From: Halodesulfurarchaeum sp.
Lineage (GTDB): Archaea; Halobacteriota; Halobacteria; Halobacteriales; Halobacteriaceae
Length of the DNA stretch: 5,786 bases
Assembly (NCBI GenBank): GCA_018334775.1
Contig: JAGXLJ010000089.1
Span: 1 to 5,786, forward strand
Direction: 5' to 3'
A program made the position numbers and the translations under genes. The notes under the pieces were generated by a model, which was not told the DNA's origin, made no database searches, and saw nothing but the letters and a program-made list of their open reading frames with translations. Below are positions 1 through 5,148 of this stretch, piece by piece. Each line of letters opens with the position of its first letter. The stretch's first letter is position 1.

Positions 1-284
1 GCGAGCAACTGGTCGACTTGTTCGGCAATGGCCTGATCGGCCGGGACAACTCCCTCCGTATTGCCTGACAGGACAGCGATCGTGGCCCTGTCACCCTCGG
101 CTTCGATTTCGTTGCCGATGGCGACGGCTTCCAAAAGTGTGTTGACCATCGAGTCCTCCGGGTCTGCCATCCCCAACTCGAGGATCAACTCCGAAATGGT
201 GTCGGCTCCCGAAACCGGAAGTGACACACCGGTGTGTGCGGGGACATCGCCCGTTTGGTCGATGGCCACGACCAGAGTCTCCAT
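1..284 (-). CDS. DUF373 family membrane protein, N-terminal part (cut by window edge)
   Basis: The frame opens with ATG at 284 and stays open to position 1, giving the first 94 residues. The N-terminus reads METLVVAIDQTGDV, then a GVSLPVSG segment, an ADPEDSMVNTLLEAV segment, and further on AVLSGN and ADQAIAEQVDQL. This order (hydrophobic strand ending in an Asp, a P-V-x-G loop, A-D-P-E-D-S-x-x-N, a TG/SG-N loop, then A-x-Q-x-x-E-Q-x-D) is how I recognise DUF373 proteins, an archaeal family of predicted multi-spanning membrane proteins of unknown function. Full members are several hundred residues long, so the membrane segments should lie beyond the left edge. The start is supported by a T-rich TATA-like box 25-32 nt upstream, which fits a leaderless mRNA, and there is no Shine-Dalgarno. 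It lies 53 nt after the coiled-coil gene on the same strand and may be partly co-transcribed with it. The family call is from memory of the motif pattern; function is unknown. Confidence 0.83.
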   Translation of the reverse strand, partial: METLVVAIDQTGDVPAHTGVSLPVSGADTISELILELGMADPEDSMVNTLLEAVAIGNEIEAEGDRATIAVLSGNTEGVVPADQAIAEQVDQLL

Positions 285-308
285 TCGGTTGTGACGTTGC
301 TCCGACGG

Positions 309-316
309 AATAAAAA
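309..316 (-). promoter_or_regulatory. TATA-like box for DUF373 gene, also possible U-tract terminator of the coiled-coil gene
   Basis: On the minus strand the sequence reads GTTTTTATTCC. Its centre is about 29 nt upstream of the DUF373 ATG, the expected distance for a leaderless archaeal promoter. The same five-T run lies about 21 nt after the TAA stop (338-340) of the coiled-coil gene, where an archaeal U-tract terminator would be expected. It is the only T run in this 53-nt spacer. Both roles are inferred from position and composition. Confidence 0.5.
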
Positions 317-337
317 CGTCCGGTGTCAGCGGCGGAT

Positions 338-1237
338 TTAGAGGTGGCCGCTCTTCTGAAGCTTTCGCAGGTCCTCGGTGTCCAGGGTTTCGCCCTCTTT
401 GAACCGCTCGTAGATCTCCTCGGCCTCTTCGCGGGCTTCCTCCCGTTTGGCATCGCGTTGGTCCTTGCGTTCCTCCTCTTCCTGCTTGTCAAGTTCGCGT
501 AATCGCTTCTGGACTTCCACGAAGGCCTGGTGATGGGCGTCAGCGGCCTCCTGGGCTTTCACGAATTCCTCGTGGGTTTCGTCGGCCCGGTCGCGAACGT
601 CGTCGGCCTCGCGGTAGGCCTCGATCATCTTGTTGTGGTGCTTCTGGGCGCGGTCCGCCAGTTCGGTGACCTTCTCGTGGTGTTTCGAGGCTTCCGCGCG
701 GACCTCCTCTGCCTTCTCGACATACTCCTCGAGGTCGTCGTTCTGGTCGAGTTTGGCCTTGCGTTCCTGGTACTCGTCGCGTTTTTCCTCGATCTTCTCG
801 ATGAGTTCTCGCTCGTCTTCGGTCGAGAGCACCTCGGTCTGCTGTTTGAACTCGAGGTCCTCGATCTCGGATTTGAGATCCTCTAGGTCCTTCCCTTCGT
901 CGAGTTCGAGGTCGGCCTTCATGTCCTCGACCTGTTCGAAGAGTTCGTTTGCCTTCGCGTTCAGTTCGTTTCGCACCGATTTGTGCGCTTGAACCCGGTC
1001 GTTCAGCGTGTCCCTGACCTCTCGGTGTTCCTGGGCGCTATCGACTTTCTCTCGGGTTTTGGCGTTCAGTTCATCGCGCTTGGATGCGCGATTGCTCGCC
1101 ATCTGGTTCAGTTCGTTCCGGCGGTCCCGAAACTGGCCAGCCTTTTTGATGAGTTGGCCTTTTGATTTTTCCTGAAGCTCTTCGTCCGTGATGAGTTCGT
1201 CCGCACTCGATACTGTGATTTCAACTTGTTCTGCCAT
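338..1237 (-). CDS. Archaeal coiled-coil protein (COG1340-type), 299 aa
   Basis: The protein is almost entirely charged and predicted helical, with heavy E, K, R, D, Q and A use, no Cys, no membrane segment and no signal peptide, so it should be a cytosolic elongated coiled coil. Landmarks are an N-terminal beta-like stretch (residues 1-10), a run of R-x-[ET]-L-N motifs at residues 40, 54, 75 and 89, a conserved-looking LEFKQQTEVLSTEDERELIEK block (128-148), a His-rich helix (185-236), a basic/acidic QEEEERKDQRDAKREE segment (252-267), and a short C-terminal tail with F-K-x-G-E-x-L-x-T-E-D-L-x-x-L-Q (279-294). This architecture matches the uncharacterised archaeal coiled-coil proteins grouped as COG1340, which are often misannotated as phosphoserine phosphatase or SMC-like ATPase; there is no catalytic motif for either. 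The ATG at 1237 has a GAGGG seven nt upstream. It precedes the DUF373 gene. Molecular function is unknown. Confidence 0.88.
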   Translation of the reverse strand: MAEQVEITVSSADELITDEELQEKSKGQLIKKAGQFRDRRNELNQMASNRASKRDELNAKTREKVDSAQEHREVRDTLNDRVQAHKSVRNELNAKANELFEQVEDMKADLELDEGKDLEDLKSEIEDLEFKQQTEVLSTEDERELIEKIEEKRDEYQERKAKLDQNDDLEEYVEKAEEVRAEASKHHEKVTELADRAQKHHNKMIEAYREADDVRDRADETHEEFVKAQEAADAHHQAFVEVQKRLRELDKQEEEERKDQRDAKREEAREEAEEIYERFKEGETLDTEDLRKLQKSGHL

Positions 1238-1244
1238 TGGTTGG

Positions 1245-1249
1245 CCCTC
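1245..1249 (-). promoter_or_regulatory. Shine-Dalgarno-like GAGGG of the coiled-coil gene
   Basis: The minus strand reads GAGGG, seven nt before the ATG at 1237. This spacing suits pairing with the 3' end of archaeal 16S rRNA. It supports this start and suggests the mRNA has a leader, in contrast to the leaderless-looking neighbours. Confidence 0.5.
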
Positions 1250-1271
1250 GATTCCATACTGTCACGACGTT

Positions 1272-1339
1272 CGCATAGCGACGGCTCGTCGATCCGTACC
1301 CATCGCGTGAGAACCTTCGATCATTTGTCGGGCTATGCG
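1272..1339. repeat. Nested inverted repeats in the leader of the coiled-coil gene
   Basis: CGCATAGC at 1272-1279 is the exact reverse complement of GCTATGCG at 1332-1339. The pairing extends by GTT/AAC beyond a 2-nt bulge. Inside it, CGACG (1279-1283) and CGTCG (1287-1291) form a second perfect 5-bp stem with a 3-nt loop, overlapping the outer arm by one base. If transcription starts near 1361, both lie in the 5' leader of the coiled-coil mRNA and could fold. They could instead be a DNA operator, or chance. Confidence 0.4.
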
Positions 1340-1384
1340 CGAACACTCGTGACCTTCTGGTAAATCGGTATACCCTACCACTGT

Positions 1385-1400
1385 GATTAAGTGTTTCGCT
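1385..1400 (-). promoter_or_regulatory. Probable BRE/TATA promoter for the coiled-coil gene
   Basis: On the minus strand the sequence is AGCGAAACACTTAATC. The CGAAA resembles a haloarchaeal TFB-recognition element and TTAATC the TATA box that follows it. Transcription would start roughly 25 nt downstream, near 1361, giving a leader of about 120 nt. A second, weaker GAAAGTAATC arrangement sits about 24 nt further upstream on the same strand. The call rests on consensus resemblance only. Confidence 0.45.
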
Positions 1401-1473
1401 GTGGCTTTGATTACTTTCACTTTCACCGCGCACCTGGGTGGCATTCAGGGTGCTCCAACCCGTAGTTCTGCAT

Positions 1474-1647
1474 ATGTACCCAAACCTTGCGCTCACCTGC
1501 ACCCGCTGCGGCGCCGATCTGGCCTCCGGCGATCGCAAGCTATCAATGCGGACTCCAGAGGGTCTGCGACACGCCTACGAGTGTTCGTGTGGTGCAATCA
1601 CCATCACTGTCTCGGCTGATCCGGTCCCGATCGCAGGCGAAGGGTGA
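1474..1647 (+). CDS. Small zinc-ribbon protein (CxxC...CxC), 57 aa
   Basis: The 57-residue product starts MYPNLALTCTRCGADL and has one CTRCG knuckle (Cys9, Cys12) and a second CSCG element (Cys37, Cys39) about 25 residues later. The four cysteines and the glycine after each pair suggest a single zinc ribbon, like the many small zinc-finger proteins of haloarchaea. The second half is odd in having C-x-C rather than C-x-x-C. A short beta-rich tail follows (AITITVSADPVPI). I chose ATG 1474 because it begins just before the zinc knuckle; in-frame GTG codons at 1438 and 1450 would add 12 or 8 non-acidic residues. Downstream is a pyrimidine-rich tract, then the DUF371 gene about 100 nt away. I cannot assign a function; a nucleic-acid or protein-binding adaptor is a guess. 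Confidence 0.75.
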   Translation: MYPNLALTCTRCGADLASGDRKLSMRTPEGLRHAYECSCGAITITVSADPVPIAGEG

Positions 1648-1665
1648 TTTGCTCGACCCGAATCG

Positions 1666-1679
1666 TTCTTTCTTTCCCC
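1666..1679 (+). terminator. Possible T-rich terminator after the zinc-ribbon gene
   Basis: A pyrimidine tract TTCTTTCTTTCCCC begins 18 nt after the TGA at 1645-1647. Archaeal termination often uses one or more short T runs without a hairpin, and no stem is seen here. The tract lies within the roughly 100-nt spacer before the DUF371 gene, so the two genes are probably transcribed separately. Confidence 0.4.
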
Positions 1680-1748
1680 GATCCGTTCTCGGGACCGCTC
1701 GGCCACGAATAGCACCACTCAAACGTCCCCACCCGATAGCACGGCTAC

Positions 1749-2168
1749 ATGGTCATCGAGGATCGAGTACTCGCCAGCGGACACGAAAACGTCCGCGCCG
1801 AACACGAGAGCACCTTCGAAGTGACGACTGAGGATTTTCTCACGCCTGCGGGCGATTGTATTCTCGGTATCGGGGCTGACCGATCACCGGCGGATTTCGA
1901 GGATCAGTTCGTGGAGGCTGCCCAGAACGAGACGGCAACGATTACAGCCAACTTCGAAGCAGCGGGTCAATCCGTCACAATCAGTGGCCGGGGCGATCCA
2001 CGACTCACGTTCGAGAACGAGGTCAGTATGGTCGGCCGAACGAGTGACTACGTCGACGACCGAACGATTCTGGTCGAGGCGGATGGGGCGGCTACTGATA
2101 TGGACCGGGACTTCGTCGAGGCGCTTGCCGATGGAGCCGACCTTATAGTTACTCTCACAGTCGAATAA
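1749..2168 (+). CDS. DUF371 family protein, 139 aa
   Basis: The protein fits the archaeal DUF371 family in length and motif order. It begins with a short strand (VIEDRVLASGHENVRAEHESTFEV, with G11-H12 and H19), then L-T-P-x-G-D-C-I-x-G-x-G-A-D (residues 31-44), a middle hydrophobic strand pair, G-R-G-D-P-R-L-T-F (80-88), a conserved-looking S-x-V-G-R-T-S-D-Y (93-101), and A-D-G-A-A-T-D-M-D-R-D-F (111-122) near the end. There is no signal peptide or membrane segment, so it is cytosolic, small and probably a compact alpha/beta fold. The strongest candidate functional positions are His12, His19, Asp36, Asp44, Arg97 and Asp118 by conservation-like context only. No biochemical role is known to me. 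It is followed 45 nt later by nth on the same strand and may share its transcript. Confidence 0.85.
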   Translation: MVIEDRVLASGHENVRAEHESTFEVTTEDFLTPAGDCILGIGADRSPADFEDQFVEAAQNETATITANFEAAGQSVTISGRGDPRLTFENEVSMVGRTSDYVDDRTILVEADGAATDMDRDFVEALADGADLIVTLTVE

Positions 2169-2180
2169 GACCCGGGAGAA

Positions 2181-2190
2181 AGCTATGAAC
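2181..2190 (+). promoter_or_regulatory. Weak TATA-like element upstream of nth
   Basis: AGCTATGAAC lies about 29 nt before the nth ATG and is preceded by GGGAGAAA, which could serve as a BRE. The same GCTATGA core occurs at the same distance upstream of fttA. The ATG inside it also opens a 10-codon frame (2185-2217) whose TGA overlaps the nth start as ATGA, with GGGAG six nt upstream of it. So this may be a leaderless promoter box or a tiny translated leader; I favour the promoter, weakly. Confidence 0.3.
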
Positions 2191-2213
2191 CAGATCCAAA
2201 CCGCGTTTGACTC

Positions 2214-3026
2214 ATGACCGAATCAGGTGAACCCGCTCACAATATCGCTGGTGGAGAGGGAAACGACGAGGAGGCAGCGGGAGTGAGCCCGGCGTCCAGT
2301 GAGCCTGGGACTCGAGCTGAAGCGGTTGTCGACCGGCTCGGTGAATTGTACTGGCAGACCTCTTATGGGAGCCAACAGGCATTCGAATCACTTGTTCGAA
2401 CGATTCTCTCCCAGAATACGAGCGACCAGGCGAGCCAGCCGGCCCACGACGCCCTCATGGAACAGTTTGGGGACGAAGCGCTCGCTCATTCCCTTGCCGC
2501 GGCCGACAGGGACGAAATCGCCGTGATCATTCAACCGGGCGGCCTCCACAACCAAAAATCAGCTGTCATCAAGCGAGTCGCAGCCCACGTCCTCGAAATG
2601 TACGGGAGTGCCGAGGCTTTTGATCGGTACGTCAGGGAGGAGGGGGCTGTCGAGGTTCGAGATACCTTATTGGAACTCAAGGGAGTTGGCCCGAAAACCG
2701 CTGACTGTGTCCTTCTTTTCGCTGGTGGTCGGGACGGCGTGTTTCCCGTGGACACGCATGTGCATCGGATTTATCGGCGACTCGGGATCGCGCCACCTGA
2801 CGCGGACCACGAGACAGTTCGGACTGACCTCGAATCCGACCTCCCGCCCGAGAAATGTGGGTACGGACACACGACGAGCATCCAATTCGGCCGGGAATAC
2901 TGTACGGCCCGCGATCCCGTCTGTCTTGAGGATCCCGAGGCGTGTCCACTTTCAGATCTCTGTGATCGAGTTGGGATCAACGGAGAATCCGGGACTGTGG
3001 TCGATCCGGCCGAAACACTCGACTAA
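2214..3026 (+). CDS. nth: Endonuclease III, bifunctional DNA glycosylase/AP lyase, 270 aa
   Basis: This base-excision-repair enzyme removes oxidised pyrimidines and cuts the abasic strand by beta-elimination. The first ~33 residues are an acidic, low-complexity extension. The HhH-GPD core follows: L-S-Q-N-T-S-D (65-71), the helix-hairpin-helix with L-K-G-V-G-P-K-T-A-D (155-164) carrying the catalytic Lys161, and F-P-V-D-T-H (177-182) carrying the catalytic Asp180. A C-terminal iron-sulfur loop has Cys230, Cys237, Cys244 and Cys250. Its spacing is C-x6-C-x6-C-x5-C, whereas E. coli Nth has C-x6-C-x2-C-x5-C, so four residues are inserted between the second and third ligands. At 270 residues it is longer than E. 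coli Nth (211), mainly through the extension. ATG 2214 is preferred; GTG 2283 (residue 24), with GAGG upstream, is a possible alternative. The stop directly touches the convergent fttA stop. Confidence 0.95.
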   Translation: MTESGEPAHNIAGGEGNDEEAAGVSPASSEPGTRAEAVVDRLGELYWQTSYGSQQAFESLVRTILSQNTSDQASQPAHDALMEQFGDEALAHSLAAADRDEIAVIIQPGGLHNQKSAVIKRVAAHVLEMYGSAEAFDRYVREEGAVEVRDTLLELKGVGPKTADCVLLFAGGRDGVFPVDTHVHRIYRRLGIAPPDADHETVRTDLESDLPPEKCGYGHTTSIQFGREYCTARDPVCLEDPEACPLSDLCDRVGINGESGTVVDPAETLD

Positions 3027-4943
3027 CTAGACGAAGCGGAACGTTTCGAGGTTCTTCGGGGCGAACGTTCGAATGTCGTACTTGTGGTACAGTGCCGAGG
3101 AAAGCTCCTGTGTCGAGCGCTCATCGCCATGGACACAGAGGACCTTCTCCGGCCGGGGGTTCATCGTTTTCACGAAGTCTTCGAGGCCCTGGCGATCCGA
3201 GTGACCGGAGAACCCGTCGACGGTCTCGACGTCGATGTCGAGGGTGACCCGTTCGCTGCGACCCCCACCCTTTGAGAGCGGCACTTCATCCCAACCGCTC
3301 TGAATACGTCGCCCGAGAGTCCCCTGGGCCTGGTAGCCGACGAAGACCATGGTTGAATCCGGGTGCGGTCCCAGGTGTTCGAGCCACGACATGATGGGGC
3401 CACCGGTGACCATCCCGGACGTCGAGAGGATGATCGCTGGGTCTCCATCCGTGATTTCTCGCCGTTCGTCCTCGCCGGCGTCGACCTGGTTGAACTGGTC
3501 GGCGAGGAACGGGTTCTCGTTTTCGTGGAAGATCCGGTCCCGCAGATCGTCCCGAAGGTACTCAGGATACGTCGTGTGGATCGCGGTGGCCTCCCAGATC
3601 ATCCCATCCAGATGGATCGGAATCTCCGGAATATCGCCCGAGCGCATGGCTTCTTCGAGGACGAGCATGATCTCTTGGGATCGCCCCACGGCAAAGGCTG
3701 GGATGAGGATCTTCCCGTCCTGCTCGACGGTCTCGTTGATGATCTCTTTGAGTTCTTCTTCGGCGTCGGCCTGGTCGGTCTGGTAATCGTTCCGCCCCCC
3801 GTAGGTCGACTCCATGACCAGGGTTTCGACCCGGGGAAAGTCGTTGATAGCACCATTGAACAGGCGCGTGTCCTCGTAATGAATGTCGCCCGAGAACGCG
3901 ACGTTGTAGAGGCCGTCACCGATGTGGAAGTGTGCGACCGATGAGCCCAGGATGTGACCGGCGTTATGGAGGGTCAGCTTGATGTCCGGAGCGATGTCGG
4001 TCACGTCTCCGTATTCGAGTGGGATCGTGTGCTTGATCGCCTCTCGGACCATCTCTGATTGGTAGGGTGGCGTCCGCCCTTCCTTCGCCGCGACGTCGAG
4101 GTAGTCCAACGACAGGAGCCCCATCAGGTCTCGCGTGGGCTCCGTCGTATAAATCGGGCCGTCATAGCCATATTTGTAGAGGAGCGGCACGAGGGCTGAG
4201 TGATCGAGATGGGCGTGTGTCAGCACGACCGCGTCGATGTTGGATGGTCCTGCTCCGAGCGCCTCTGGGACCTGTAGGTACGGCACTTCGTCCGAGCCAG
4301 GTTTGTCCCCGGCGTCGACGAGAATGCGGGTTTCTGGCGTTGAGAGGATGAACGCAGCGCGTCCAACTTCTCGGGAACAACCGAGCGTGGTGATCCGCAC
4401 CCACTCATCGTCGGACATCTCTTCGCGATGAATCTGGCGCCCGACTCGTTCGAGGATGTCTCGACGATCATCTCGTTCCTGTTTGAGGAAGTTCCGGACG
4501 TTCGAAACCGTCGAGGACTCGATCGGTGGTGTTCGAACGACTTCGGGTGTCCACCCTGATTCTTGGGCGATTTCCCGAAGCATACTCCCGTGCCGACCGA
4601 TCACCAGGCCGGGTTTTGCGGCCTCGATGACGACCTCGCCGGTGTCCTGGTGGAAATCCAGATCCGTGACGCTGGCCTCATCGGGAATAACCGACAAAAC
4701 GTCTTCTCTGGCCTGGTCCGGCCGGGAAAGCACTGCCGGGTCCGGCCGGACGGTGATCCGCTTGCGGAGCTGACTGGCCAAATCACGGATGAGGTCCCCG
4801 TTGCGGGCGAATCGCTTGGGGTCTCGGGTGTATACGACCAGTTCGGGGCCTTCGTATTTCACCTCGGTGATCGAGATATCGGCTGGGACTTCCTCGGTGA
4901 TCGTCTCCTGAAGTTCGTCGAGTTGCCGGTCTACAGCACTCAT
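3027..4943 (-). CDS. fttA: FttA/aCPSF1, archaeal transcription-termination KH-MBL-beta-CASP ribonuclease, 638 aa
   Basis: This is the archaeal relative of CPSF73, the factor that cleaves nascent RNA downstream of U-rich tracts and releases RNA polymerase, acting with Spt4-Spt5. All parts are visible and full length. Two N-terminal KH-like domains (about 1-70 and 71-145) include the GLVIGRHG loop at 112-119. The metallo-beta-lactamase core has Asp210, H243-A-H245-L-D247-H248, His330 in HNAGHILGSS and Asp353 in SGDIHYEDTRL. The beta-CASP motifs are A, Glu378 in ESTYGG; B, His581 in FSGHSD; and C, His605 in CVHGDE. All expected zinc and catalytic ligands are present, so it should be an active nuclease. 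The C-terminal KNLETFRFV fits the conserved end involved in dimerisation. ATG 4943 has no in-frame alternative before a TGA at 4977-4979 and no Shine-Dalgarno. Residue 211 is Ala where I recall Cys in many homologues; this is not a ligand. Confidence 0.96.
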   Translation of the reverse strand: MSAVDRQLDELQETITEEVPADISITEVKYEGPELVVYTRDPKRFARNGDLIRDLASQLRKRITVRPDPAVLSRPDQAREDVLSVIPDEASVTDLDFHQDTGEVVIEAAKPGLVIGRHGSMLREIAQESGWTPEVVRTPPIESSTVSNVRNFLKQERDDRRDILERVGRQIHREEMSDDEWVRITTLGCSREVGRAAFILSTPETRILVDAGDKPGSDEVPYLQVPEALGAGPSNIDAVVLTHAHLDHSALVPLLYKYGYDGPIYTTEPTRDLMGLLSLDYLDVAAKEGRTPPYQSEMVREAIKHTIPLEYGDVTDIAPDIKLTLHNAGHILGSSVAHFHIGDGLYNVAFSGDIHYEDTRLFNGAINDFPRVETLVMESTYGGRNDYQTDQADAEEELKEIINETVEQDGKILIPAFAVGRSQEIMLVLEEAMRSGDIPEIPIHLDGMIWEATAIHTTYPEYLRDDLRDRIFHENENPFLADQFNQVDAGEDERREITDGDPAIILSTSGMVTGGPIMSWLEHLGPHPDSTMVFVGYQAQGTLGRRIQSGWDEVPLSKGGGRSERVTLDIDVETVDGFSGHSDRQGLEDFVKTMNPRPEKVLCVHGDERSTQELSSALYHKYDIRTFAPKNLETFRFV

Positions 4944-5020
4944 AGTATAATACGGGTTCGGTGTTCGGTCATAGCATCAGTTACAGGGTCCCGATCGACT
5001 GCTTTGCAGCCCCGGTCCAT
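4940..5020 (-). other. Possible 26-codon upstream ORF overlapping the fttA start
   Basis: An ATG at 5020 opens a frame of 26 codons (beginning MDRGCKAVDRD) whose TGA overlaps the fttA start as ATGA, an arrangement typical of translational coupling. It has no Shine-Dalgarno and its product is not acidic, so it may be chance. It would be transcribed if the promoter near 5110 is used. Confidence 0.2.
4969..4975 (-). promoter_or_regulatory. Weak TATA-like element for a leaderless fttA mRNA
   Basis: The minus strand reads GCTATGA, with its ATG 29 nt upstream of the fttA start codon, the usual place for a TATA box of a leaderless transcript. The same heptamer stands at the same distance in front of nth. 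It is a poor match to the haloarchaeal TATA consensus, so the call depends on position and recurrence. Confidence 0.3.
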
Positions 5021-5106
5021 GTATTTAGGGTGGAGGAACACGGACCGAGAGCCAAGCGGGAATCGACCGGAAGAACCCGCTTTAGCGACGTATTGACAGT
5101 CCTTGG

Positions 5107-5113
5107 TATAAAA
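5107..5113 (-). promoter_or_regulatory. TATA box TTTTATA upstream of fttA, possibly also terminator of the FlaD/E gene
   Basis: On the minus strand GGGAAGACTTTTATACC resembles a haloarchaeal BRE plus TTTATA box. Predicted initiation is near 5084, giving fttA a leader of about 140 nt. The T run also lies 36 nt after the FlaD/E stop, a suitable place for a U-tract terminator. Read on the plus strand it is TATAAAAG, but no plus-strand gene follows. Confidence 0.45.
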
Positions 5114-5148
5114 GTCTTCCCAACGGCTCGATAGCCCATCCGACGAGG

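Larger units (their letters stand above)
1238..1473. other. Divergent intergenic region, 236 bp
   Basis: This spacer separates the minus-strand coiled-coil gene from the plus-strand zinc-ribbon gene. It holds the probable minus-strand promoter, the nested inverted repeats, a near-direct repeat (CTGTGATTAA at 1381-1390 and CTTTGATTAC at 1405-1414, 24 bp apart) and a short ACTTTC tandem at 1413-1424. Open frames across it have non-acidic translations and irregular codon use with TTA codons, so I do not call a gene here. No clear plus-strand TATA box is seen for the zinc-ribbon gene. Confidence 0.6.
4944..5148. other. Intergenic region between the FlaD/E gene and fttA, 205 bp
   Basis: It contains the TTTTATA box at 5107-5113, a GCGGG...CCCGC inverted repeat (5056-5060 and 5076-5080, 15-nt loop), the possible upstream ORF, and the GCTATGA element about 29 nt before the fttA ATG. 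No tRNA, no acidic ORF and no known RNA family is recognisable to me. Two fttA transcript forms are conceivable: one with a leader of about 140 nt from the distal box and one leaderless. Confidence 0.45.

Noticed and set aside
530..886. Plus-strand open frame rich in Leu, Val and Phe, resembling a membrane protein
   Set aside because: It is antisense to the coiled-coil gene; the hydrophobicity arises because complementary codons of Glu/Lys/Asp give Leu/Phe/Val.
1262..1444. 60-codon minus-strand open frame in the divergent intergenic region
   Set aside because: The translation is basic rather than acidic, uses TTA and other uncommon codons, has no recognisable motif, and lies over the likely promoter and leader of the coiled-coil gene.
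1221..1538. 105-codon minus-strand open frame
   Set aside because: It overlaps the coiled-coil start and the zinc-ribbon gene antisense, is Arg/Ser/Thr-rich, and looks like a shadow frame.
3062..3071. Perfect 10-bp palindrome CGAACGTTCG near the end of fttA
   Set aside because: It lies inside clear coding sequence and short palindromes of this kind are expected by chance; no T tract follows it to make a terminator.
3363..3944. 193-codon plus-strand open frame
   Set aside because: It is antisense to the beta-CASP region of fttA, with no recognisable domain; fttA is unambiguous there.
5050..5085. tRNA-like GGTTC segment and GCGGG/CCCGC stem upstream of fttA
   Set aside because: No acceptor stem, anticodon arm or D arm can be drawn around it; it is not a tRNA.
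4563..5096. 177-codon plus-strand open frame crossing the fttA start region
   Set aside because: Most of it is antisense to the fttA KH domains, and the translation has no recognisable motif.
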